This document shows positions 56,513 to 64,000 of a stretch of DNA of 64,000 nucleotides, piece after piece (the first letter of the stretch is position 1; each line of letters begins with the position of its first letter). Below the pieces are notes generated by a model. That model saw nothing but the letters and a program-made list of their open reading frames with translations, was not told the DNA's origin and did no database searches. Both the position numbers and the translations under genes were made by a program. The DNA is from Streptomyces achromogenes (GTDB lineage Bacteria > Actinomycetota > Actinomycetes > Streptomycetales > Streptomycetaceae), in the NCBI RefSeq assembly GCF_030816715.1, contig NZ_JAUSYH010000001.1:8928001-8992000 (forward strand), in the 5' to 3' direction.

Positions 56513-57318
56513 TCAGAATGAGGTTCGGAGTCGTCTCAAGCAGATGATGCTGCAGGCGAGTTGGAGCAGTGCGAGGTGGAGGTCGGCGCGTATCTCGTAG
56601 CGGATCCGGAGTCGTTTGAACTGGTGGAGCCAGGCGAGGGTCCGCTCGACGACCCAGCGGGTCTTCCCCAGTCCGGAGCCGTGTGCGGTGCCTTTCCGGG
56701 CGAACTTCGGCGTGATGCCGCGGCCCGGAGAAGACGACGGTACTTGTCGTAGTCGTAGCCGCGGTCGGCGAACAGCCGGCCTGGCCGGTGACGTGGCCGC
56801 CCGCGCACCCCGCGGATGCGGGGTACCGCGTCCAGCGGGGGCATCAGTTGAGTGACATCGTGACGATTCCCGCTGGTCAGCGAGACGGCCAAGGGAGTGC
56901 CATGCCTGTCGACGATCAAGTGGTGCTTGCTCCCGGGCCGGGCCCGGTCGACCGGCGAAGGCCCGGTGTGAGCCCCCTTTCAGCGCCCGGACGTGCTAGC
57001 CGTCGATCGCGGCGTCGTCCATGTCCAACAGGCCCGCAGTCCGCAGCTCTGCCAGTAGCACCTCGTGCAGCTGCGCCCAGACGCCCGCTTCGGTCCAGTC
57101 CCGCAGACGCCGCCAGGCCGTCACGCCGCTGCAGCCGACCTGTTCCGCGGGAACGTCCCGCCATCTCGCGCTCTTGCACAGAACGTAGACGATGCCACGC
57201 AGCGCAGCCCGGTCATCCGCAGGCAACCGCCCGGGATACCGATGCCGCCTGGGCGGACGAGCCGGCAACAGCGGGGCCACACGCTCCCACAGGTCAGGGG
57301 CACAAGATCAGCAGGCAC
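56513..57318 (-). pseudogene. IS5 family transposase with nonsense and frameshift lesions
   Basis: Segments assemble into one IS5 transposase: VPADLVP (57318), LWERVAPLLPARPPRRHRYP, WRRLRDWTEAGVWAQLHEVL, DDAAIDG, then LIVDRHGTPLAVSLTSGNRH, LFADRGYDYDKYRRLLR and the tail RIRYEIRADL to the stop at 56513. A TAG replaces the Ser codon expected after AIDG (about 56997-56999), and at least three single-base shifts occur. A related C-terminal scrap lies at 61665. Confidence 0.75.
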
Positions 57319-57474
57319 CCAACAGATCCTGCCGACACAACACCCCACTGCCAAGCCCCGCAAAGCCATTCATAGATCCTCGAACGCCTCGCCAGTTATC
57401 TGAACAGAATTCCTGACTCAGAAGACTAGTGTGCTGCGCCAGAAATCCTGAGGATTAGTAAGTACCCTGTTGTC

Positions 57475-58214
57475 ATGTCGCATTCGGGGCCTTCTGTTGT
57501 AGCGATCATGCTGTCCGAGGCCGAGCGCGCCGAGTTGGTGCGCCGAACGAAAATGCCGCACCGGCGCTCGGCCGAGAAGGCCCGCATCATCCTGTCGTGT
57601 GCTGACGGCATGTCAAACGCCCGGTGTCGCACGGATCGTCGGTGTCCAGGCCAAGACGGTCGGCAAGTGGCGTCGGGCTTTCGCCGCAGAGCGGATGGCT
57701 GGGCTTGAGGACGCCGGTTGGATCGGCCGGCCGAAGGCCGACCTGATCCTCGGCGATGCTGAGCGCAGGCAGCTGCAGCAGTGGGCGCGGCAGGCCAGGA
57801 CCGCCCAGTTCCTCGCGTTGCGAGCCAAGATCGTGCTGCGCTGCGCTGAGGGCGGGACGAACCAGCAGGCCGCGGCCGACCTCGGCATCGACAGGTCGAC
57901 CGTGGCCGCTGGCGGGCCCGGTTCATCGCGAAACGCCTCGATGGTCTGCAGGACGAGCCACGCTCGGGCCGGCCGCCCTCGATCCCCCTCGACCAGGTCG
58001 AGGAGGTCGTCGTGGCCACCCTGTAGTCGGTCCCGGGCCAGGACACGCACGGGTCACGGGCCTCGATGGCCCAGCGCACGGGACTGTCGAAATCGACGAT
58101 CGGGCGAATCTGGAAGCGGTTCGACCTCAAGCCCCACCTGCAGGACTCCTTCAAGCTGTCCACCGATCCGCAGTTCGTCGCCAAGGTCGTCGACGTCGTG
58201 GGCCTGTACCACCA
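57475..58214 (+). pseudogene. IS630 family transposase, N-terminal half, decayed
   Basis: The N-terminal helix-turn-helix region of an IS630 transposase is readable across frames: LSEAERAELVRRTKMPHRRS, VARIVGVQAKTVGKWRRAFA, QQAAADLGIDRSTV and GLSKSTIGRIWKRFDLKPHL. There are several frameshifts and an in-frame TAG in VVATL before SVPGQD (about 58024). The DDE domain is absent; similarity ends at VVDVVGLYHH next to the following gene. Confidence 0.65.
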
Positions 58215-58226
58215 TAGGCTCCCAGC

Positions 58227-58859
58227 ATGTCTGGTCCGACGTTGGTGATCGAGTTGGCGGAGCCGCTCTCCCCGGCTGCGCTGCGGGAGTTCCGCGCGTT
58301 GATGGTGGGGCTCTCCTCCCACTTCGACGAGAAGCGGCCCGGGTTCTTCGACGTCAACGTGCCCGCAGAGCGACTGGGCGTCGAGGACAGGCGAGAGAAG
58401 GACTGGCGAAAGCCGTTCCCGCTTCCACTCCTCGGCAACACCATCGCGGACGAGGAGCTCACAGCCCTGGTGGGATTCAATCCGCAGCGCGAGGACTGGC
58501 GTCGGCCCTTCCTGGTCTACTTGATGGGGCCGGGTGTCGGCGACGAGAGCACCTTCGAGGCTGAGCACGCGGACGAGCCCGAGGTGGAGGCCCTCCTCGG
58601 CTTCAGACCCACCCATGCCGTCAATGTCAGCGCCGGCTGCAATCGCGAGATCGACCACGTGACCACGGCCCTGCTGACCGCCGCTGTCATGGACGTCATC
58701 GGAGGCGTGGCCAAAGCCGAGCTGCTGGACGGACAGGCGTCGGTCGTCGCCGGCCTTCCGGGGGTGTTGGGGATCGCGGACGACGACTGGATGGCGCTCG
58801 GAACGGCGGAGTTCCTGCGGGCCTGGGTTGGACACCCCGCCTTCCGGCTGGTCAAGTAG
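58227..58859 (+). CDS. Hypothetical protein (possibly DUF6368)
   Basis: This 210-residue soluble protein reads MSGPTLVIELAEPLSPAALR at its N-terminus and contains FDEKRPGFFDVNVPAERLG and HPAFRLVK at the end. It resembles a Streptomyces family I recall as DUF6368; the assignment is from memory and the function is unknown. Codon bias is strong and the frame is intact. It is wedged between two IS630 remnants, so it may be cargo or a survivor of the disrupted region. No strong ribosome site is seen. Confidence 0.7.
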   Translation: MSGPTLVIELAEPLSPAALREFRALMVGLSSHFDEKRPGFFDVNVPAERLGVEDRREKDWRKPFPLPLLGNTIADEELTALVGFNPQREDWRRPFLVYLMGPGVGDESTFEAEHADEPEVEALLGFRPTHAVNVSAGCNREIDHVTTALLTAAVMDVIGGVAKAELLDGQASVVAGLPGVLGIADDDWMALGTAEFLRAWVGHPAFRLVK

Positions 58860-58919
58860 CCCAGACAGATCCGCGGCGGAGGTGGTGCCGTGACCTGGAA
58901 CCTTCGCCAGGTTGCCTGA

Positions 58920-59866
58920 TCATGGGGCGAGAGCGGGTCGGCCGCCCCAGCGGATGGCTTTCTCGCCGCGGATGCGGGCGCGTTCCTTGCGTTCGGCGGC
59001 CAGGACGTCGCGGTGGCGGGCGTTGGCGTTGCGCCAGCGCAAGTAGGCGTGCAGGGCCCAGGTCTGCACGGTGCGGTTGGGGTGGTTCGAGTTGGCGATC
59101 GTGAACTGCCGCAGCGGTCCGAAGTGCGCTTCGATCGGGTTCGCCCACGAGGCGTAGGTCGGAGTCAAGCACAGCTCGACCTTGTGTTTCTTCGCCCAGC
59201 GACGGATGTCGGCGCCCGTGTGGGCGGACAGGTTGTCCAGGATCACGTAGAACGGTGCACCGTCCGGGCGGGCGGCGCGGATCGATTTCAGCGCGGCCAG
59301 CGTGTTCACGGCTCCCTTCTGGCGCCGATTCTCGCCCCACAGGCGATCGTCGCCCACCGAGTAGCAGCCGTGGAAGTACCGGACTCCGTGGGTGCGGTGG
59401 TAGGTGGCCGGCAGCCGGTCGGGACGCCGTGCTCGGTCCAGCCCGCGCCCGCGGTGGGCCGGATCCCGAGCGGGCCGAACTCGTCGAAGGCGAAAGCCCG
59501 GTCGGGGAAGCGGTCCAAGACGTGCTCGATACGGTCCAACTTCGTCTCCCGTTCGGGGTCCGGGGACTCCTTCCAGGTCTGGGTGCGCTGGAAGGTGACG
59601 CCGCGGCGGGCGAGCAGGCACCGTAACGCCTCACGGCAAATGCGGATCACCCGGCCGTGCACTTTTGCGCAGGTAGGCGACCAGCTTGCGCAGCGACCAG
59701 AGGGTGAACGGCTGGCCGAGCTTGACCGGGCGGTAGTGGCCGTCGCGATGACGAAGTTTTCGTCGTCATGCTTGAGTTGGCGGGGACGGCCTCCCGCCCA
59801 CCGGGGGTCCAGGCAGGCCAAGCCCTTCTCATTGAACGCAAAGACCTCGCCCGGACCACCCATTGA
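58920..59866 (-). pseudogene. IS630 family transposase, N-terminally truncated and frameshifted
   Basis: The remnant begins at EVFAFNEKGLACLDPRWAGG, lacking about 75 N-terminal residues, and continues through VHGRVIRICREALRCLLARR and VLDRFPDRAFAFDEFGPLGI, then in another frame YVILDNLSAHTGADIRRWAK and WANPIEAHFGPLRQFTIANS to 58920. The DDE residues are present but at least two frameshifts split them. It is a close homologue, in inverted orientation, of the copy at 62742. Confidence 0.75.
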
Positions 59867-59885
59867 TCACGACTCGATACGCGCC

Positions 59886-60254
59886 CTAGCAGTGGGAGGG
59901 GAAGGTGTCCCTGCCGGTGAGGAACTCCATGCTGAACCAGCCCTCCTGCTGGGTGTCGGCGATCCGTCCCCACACCCAGTAGGGATCACGGTTGATTTCC
60001 TCGCCATAGACGTAGCAGTGGTAGTAGATCTTCGCGTTGTGGCTCGCGTAGCCGTAGATGCCACAGGATGTGGAGGGGCCGCTGCGGCGAGCAAGAGCGT
60101 CACCGATCACGTAACCGTACCCGGCGCTGTTCACGTTGTGGCTCGGGTGTGTGCATGCCGGGGCCGCCACGGCTGCGGTCGGCATCAGCATCAAACTCAC
60201 GGTCGAGACCGTAGCACCGAGCGTTGCGGTCACAATTCGGAGCATCCTGCGCAT
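59886..60254 (-). CDS. Small secreted SH3-like protein
   Basis: This 122-residue exported protein has a signal peptide (MRRMLRIVTATLGATVSTVS to AVAA, about residue 31) and one small beta-rich domain. The segment RRSGPSTSCGIYGYASHNAK, then YYHCYVYGEEINRD and WVWGRIADTQQEGWFSMEFL, fits a bacterial SH3 fold, with Cys pairs that could form disulfides. AAGGGG precedes the ATG. Related short proteins occur widely in Streptomyces with unknown role, perhaps cell-wall binding. Confidence 0.75.
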   Translation of the reverse strand: MRRMLRIVTATLGATVSTVSLMLMPTAAVAAPACTHPSHNVNSAGYGYVIGDALARRSGPSTSCGIYGYASHNAKIYYHCYVYGEEINRDPYWVWGRIADTQQEGWFSMEFLTGRDTFPSHC

Positions 60255-60487
60255 GAATTCCCCTTGGTCGCGGACGTGAGAATCTGGAGCGGGAGGGCCA
60301 TAGGGCCTCAACGCTGCCGTCGCTTTTCAGGCTGGACGTCGGGGCTCCGCAGGCCCGCCTTGTGCCTGTCCGATGAGCCTGTCGCACTCGGGCAGGAAGG
60401 GCCGAGGTGTTTCAACCTGGCTTGAATCACGGCCTGCTGACACAATCACTGGCGATCGCCAGGCGTGACTGGAGCATGGGGGAAGCA

Positions 60488-61489
60488 GTGGTCTACCGGA
60501 TCCATTTCACCGCCGAGGATCTGGCCCGGACCCGGGTGGCCGAATCGCCGCGGCCGATGCTGGAACTGGCCAATGCGGTACGGGTTCTGCAGGACCGGAA
60601 TCAGCCGGTCCGCTACGACGTATGGCGACGGCGGTCCTTTGCCCGGTTACCGCCGGCAGCGCGCCTGGCCCTCGATCTGATCCCGTTGCGCGGATGGACG
60701 CCGGACTTCCTGGCCCGCGTGCAACCGGGCAGCCCCCAGGATCTGCTGGAACAGATCCGTTCGACCTCTCCGAAAGAGATCCGTCAGACCCTGGCAGCCC
60801 TCGCGGAACACCAGCCGCTGCCGTCCTGGACCCGGCGGCTGGACGATGACCCACTCGTGCTGCAGCAACTGGCCGACAGCATGCATCTCCTCCACACGAC
60901 AGTCATGGCACCGTACTGGCCCCACGTGGTGACCAGCCTTGCCGCCGACCGTGCCGTCCGAATACGCGAGCTGCTCCACGGTGGTGTCGAGCGTCTGCTG
61001 ACCGGGTTGTACCCGCCGCGCATCCGGTGGACACCGCCGACGCTGGAAGTCGCCATGGCTTCCGGCATGCAAGGCGACCTGCGGCTGGAGGGCCGGGGGC
61101 TGTTGCTGATGCCTTCACTGTTCGGGTCGGAGTCACCGGTCATCGACCCCGATGCCGAGCCCCAGCCGTTCCTGACCTACCCCGCCAACTCCGGTGCGGC
61201 CCTCACCCCCCTGACCCCCTTCTCCACCGGGTCCACGGCCGGAGGCGCACCCGCGGCTCTGACCGCGCTGCTGGGCCGGACCCGCGCCGCAGTCCTCCAT
61301 GCCATCGCCACCCATCCCGGATGCAACACGGCCGAACTCGCCGGCGTTCTCGGCATCGGCGCGTCCGGCGCAAGCCAACACGCAACCGTCCTACGACAGG
61401 CCGGACTGGTCACTACCCTCCGGCACCGCAACAGCGCGGTACACACCGCCACCAGCACCGGGCTCAACCTCCTCACGCTGCACGCCTGA
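60488..61489 (+). CDS. Winged-helix regulator with N-terminal DUF5937-like domain
   Basis: This 333-residue protein ends in an ArsR-type winged helix (RAAVLHAIATHPGCNTAELA, then GVLGIGASGASQHATVLRQA and GLVTTLRHRNSAVH). The first 240 residues form a helical domain seen in actinobacterial regulators (DUF5937-like), opening VVYRIHFTAEDLARTRVAES. The GTG at 60488 with GGGGGAAG upstream best matches the family start; in-frame ATG codons at 60476 and 60407 extend it. It stands alone, so the target is probably itself or a gene elsewhere. Confidence 0.8.
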   Translation: MVYRIHFTAEDLARTRVAESPRPMLELANAVRVLQDRNQPVRYDVWRRRSFARLPPAARLALDLIPLRGWTPDFLARVQPGSPQDLLEQIRSTSPKEIRQTLAALAEHQPLPSWTRRLDDDPLVLQQLADSMHLLHTTVMAPYWPHVVTSLAADRAVRIRELLHGGVERLLTGLYPPRIRWTPPTLEVAMASGMQGDLRLEGRGLLLMPSLFGSESPVIDPDAEPQPFLTYPANSGAALTPLTPFSTGSTAGGAPAALTALLGRTRAAVLHAIATHPGCNTAELAGVLGIGASGASQHATVLRQAGLVTTLRHRNSAVHTATSTGLNLLTLHA

Positions 61490-61664
61490 AGGCCACCGCA
61501 GGCCCACCAAGGGGCTTGCCGTCTTGCGAAGGTGGCGGCAGAAGCATCCAGCGGAACGCCCCGTTCGCAGGACAGCGCGTCAGCATGCCTGGACAGCGCA
61601 GCTGGGGCTGCTCGATGCCGGCGGTGGGGCGATGTACGCCCCGCTCCCCAGCGGCGAAGACCCG

Positions 61665-61785
61665 CTGGGTTGTCGAGCGGACCTCCACCTGGCTCCACCA
61701 GTTCAAGCGACTCCGGATCCGCTACGAGATACGTGCCGACCTCCACATCGGACTGCGCCAACTCGCCTGCAGCATCATCTGCTAG
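61665..61785 (+). pseudogene. IS5 transposase C-terminal scrap
   Basis: The frame RWVVERTSTWLHQFKRLRIR, YEIRADLHIGLRQLACSIIC is the C-terminus of an IS5 transposase like that at 56513. It stops at TAG (61783-61785), which is created by the left boundary of the next element, so that element inserted into this gene. Confidence 0.7.
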
Positions 61786-62692
61786 GGTCCGTCTTCAAAC
61801 GGATCTTGCCCAGAGCGGGAATGACGCGAGACTGACCGCTGCTTCGTAGGAGGTGGCGGTCTTGTCGTATCTGGTGGCGATGCCACGGAAGCCTTTGAGC
61901 TGGTTGAAGCAGCGTTCGACGACGTTGCGTCGGCGGTAGATCTGCCGGTCGAATGCCGGTGGCCTGCCTCCGTGACGGCCGCGGTTGTGGCGGTGTCGCC
62001 GCTGGTCGTTCTTCTCCGGGATGGTGCACGTGATGCCGCGTTTGCGCAGGTAGGCGCGGAAGCCGCGGGAACTGCAGGCCTTATCGGCGACGATCTGGTC
62101 GGGTCTGCAGCGGGGCCGGCCCTGGCCGGTTCGCGGATGCGTTCCAGGAGGGGGCGTGCGCAGATGCTGTCGCGGCGTTGGCCTGGGGTCAGCAGAACGG
62201 CGAGGGGACGGCCGCGGCCGTCGCAGGCGAGGTGGATTTTGGTGGTCAGTCCGCCTCGGGACCGGCCGAGGGCGTGATCGTCCGGCTCGTCCGGGCTGTG
62301 GATCCCCCTTTTTGGCCGGTGGCGGCGGCGTGCTGGTGGGCCCGGACGATGGTGGAGTCGATCTGGGCGAGCCAGTCGATGTCGCCGGCCGCGTCAGCGC
62401 ACGCTTGGATCTGTTGGAGAGCCCGGGTGAACACGCTGTCCAGGGCGCAGCGGCGGAAGCGGGTGTAGACCGTCTGCCACGGCCCATAGCGTTCCGGCAG
62501 GTCACGCCAGGAGATCCCGGTCCGGATCTTGTAGACCATCCCGTTGATGACCTGCCGGTCCGACACCCGCGGACGACCTGTCGCGGCCCGCGGTATGAGT
62601 GGAGCGAGTAACTCCCACTCCTGATCGGTGAGTTCATGGCGGCGTATCACCCCACCATGATCCATCACATGATGATCTTTGAAGACGGACCC
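61785..62692 (-). mobile_element. IS5 family element, 908 bp
   Basis: Perfect 15-bp inverted ends GGGTCCGTCTTCAAA (61785-61799) and TTTGAAGACGGACCC (62678-62692) are flanked by TA on both sides (61783-61784, 62693-62694), fitting a 2-bp target duplication. The extent is certain even though the transposase inside is damaged. Confidence 0.85.
61795..62665 (-). pseudogene. IS5 family transposase, frameshifted
   Basis: The first frame from ATG 62665 gives RRHELTDQEWELLAPLIPRA and DIDWLAQIDSTIVRAHQHAA (first Asp). At a run of five A and five G (about 62314-62323) a -1 shift yields KKGDPQPGRAGRS, as expected for this IS branch. Further one-base errors near 62290 and 62120 place RSRGGLTTKIHLACDGRGRP in a third frame before PDQIVADKACSSRGFRAYL and RRRNVVERCFNQLKGFRGIA. 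The first shift may be programmed; the others make it a pseudogene unless they are sequence errors. Confidence 0.75.
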
Positions 62693-62741
62693 TAGTGCTC
62701 TGACCGGGAAGGTTCGCCGGGTTGGTGGTCGCGACGGTTGG

Positions 62742-63856
62742 ATGGCGGTGACGTCCGATCCGATCGCTGGAGGCGCGGTGGCTGCGCCTGTCCGGGTACG
62801 CAGACTGACCGACCAGGAGGGGCAGAAGCTGCAGCAGCTCGTGCGCCGGGTTAGCACGAGTTCGGTGCGCTACCGGCGCGCGATGATGCTGCTCGCCTCG
62901 GCGGGTGGGAACCGGGTGCCGGTGATCGCCCAGCTGGTCCAGGCCGACGAGGACACCGTGCGCGATGTGATCCACCGCTTCAACGAGATCGGCCTGGCCT
63001 GCCTGGACCCTGAGCGGGCGGGAGGCCGTCCCCGCCTACTCAGTCGTGACGACGAGGACTTCGTCATCCGGACGGCCACCACTCGCCCCAGCAAGCTCGG
63101 CCAGCCCTTCACCCGCTGGTCGATCCGCAAGCTCGCCGCCTACCTGCGGAAAGTGCACGGACGCGTCATCCGCATCGGCCGTGAAGCCTTACGGTGCCTG
63201 CTCCGGCGCCGCGGCATCACCTTCCAGCGCACCAAGACCTGGAAGGAGTCACCCGACCCTGATCGCGACGCTAGCTCGACCGGATCGAGCACGTGCTGGA
63301 ACGCTTCCCGGACCGGGTCTTCGCCTTCGACGAGTTCGGGCCCCTGGGGATCCGGCCCACCGCAGGCTCCTGCTGGGCGAAGCAGGGCGAGCCAAACCGG
63401 ATGCCGGCGACCTACCGCCGCACCCACGGCGTCACCTACTTCCATGGCTGCTACTCCGTGGGCGACGACCGCGTGTGGGGCGTCAACCGCCGCCGCAAGG
63501 GCACCGCCGACACCCTGGCCGCGCTCAAGTCGATCCGCGCCGCCCGACCCGACGGCGCCCCGATCTACATCATCCTGGGCAACCTCTCCGCTCACACCGG
63601 CGCGGACATCCGCCGCTGGGCGAAGAAGAACAAGGTCGAGCTGTGCTTCACCCCGACCTACGCCTCCTGGGCCAACCCGATCGAGGCCCACTTCGGCCCG
63701 CTGCGGCAGTTCACTCTGGCCAACTCCCACCACCGCAGCCACCCCGCGCATACCCAGGCACTGCACCGCTATCTGCGCTGGCGCAACACCAACGCCCGCC
63801 ACTCCGACGTACTCGCCGCCCAACGCAAGGAACGTGCCCGCATCCGCAGCGAATAG
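62742..63856 (+). pseudogene. IS630 family transposase, single frameshift
   Basis: The first frame encodes the N-terminal HTH (VRVRRLTDQEGQKLQQLVRR) and middle region to TFQRTKTWKESPDPDRDA. One base is missing near 63272, and the DDE part continues in the next frame: LERFPDRVFAFDEFGPLGIR, YIILGNLSAHTGADIRRWAK and WANPIEAHFGPLRQFTLANS, to the stop at 63856. It is the fuller copy of the element whose remnant lies inverted at 58920. The last 144 bases of the window hold no clear gene. Confidence 0.78.
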
Positions 63857-64000
63857 GGCATCCGCTGGGGCGGACGCCCCCTCAACACCGCAGCCTGACC
63901 AACCGCGAACAGCAGCCACCGAACGCCGACGGGGCAAGTTCAGGAGAAGGACAGCGACAGAAGGATGACTCAGGAGGCGAACGGCTCGATCTCCCCCGCG

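Noticed and set aside
1..64000. Secondary-metabolite gene cluster or phage-defence island
   Set aside because: No polyketide, peptide or terpene synthase, helicase, nuclease or restriction gene was recognised; the cargo is sugar-use genes and IS debris.

Overview
This is a high-GC actinomycete window, almost certainly Streptomyces. Coding third positions are strongly G/C biased, GTG starts and Tat or lipoprotein leaders are common, some starts look leaderless, and the families are typical of the genus (CUT1 sugar transporters without their own ATPase, LacI regulators, RICIN-tailed secreted hydrolases). The dense IS remnants and frameshifted genes suggest an accessory, possibly chromosome-arm, region. 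No rRNA, tRNA, cas gene or replication origin was seen.

Layout. 0-2 kb: the start of a ribose/fructose-type sugar-binding lipoprotein, a divergent ABC ATPase, and a degenerate two-repeat CRISPR-like unit. 2-5 kb: a divergent NmrA-type oxidoreductase/HxlR regulator pair and a lipoprotein polysaccharide deacetylase. 5-17 kb: a glycan-use locus with a Tat-exported GH29 fucosidase, a LacI repressor, a binding protein with two permeases, a GH43-like enzyme and a secreted beta-helix protein with two C-terminal binding modules. 17-28 kb: a decay zone holding PIN, DUF1648-like and HAD-like broken genes, an IS256 remnant coupled to a GNAT gene, nested IS5 elements, a secreted FG-GAP protein and a broken IS6 transposase. 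28-42 kb: TetR/GH3 divergent pair, binding protein with two permeases, GH30, secreted GH65-like enzyme, and a second copy of the binding protein. 42-43.4 kb: broken MerR and serine hydrolase genes. 43.4-53.5 kb: a binding protein-permease-permease-GH2 operon on the minus strand, a divergent LacI regulator, and a GH93-like RICIN protein. 53.5-64 kb: an orphan histidine kinase, then IS5, IS630, IS110 and integrase debris around a few small genes.

How it works together. Secreted enzymes (GH29, GH30, GH65-like, GH93-like, the beta-helix protein) are expected to cut plant or microbial glycans outside the cell. CUT1 importers take up the oligosaccharides, and enzymes with no visible leader (GH43-like, GH3, GH2) would finish them inside. 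None of the three CUT1 systems encodes an ATPase, so they probably share an MsiK-type ATPase encoded elsewhere. Local LacI and TetR regulators sit beside palindromic candidate operators. I saw no clearly new defence or biosynthetic system. The most notable points are the CRISPR-like remnant, the duplicated binding protein, the rival hairpins before GH30, the triple operator at 50.05 kb and the transposase-coupled acetyltransferase.
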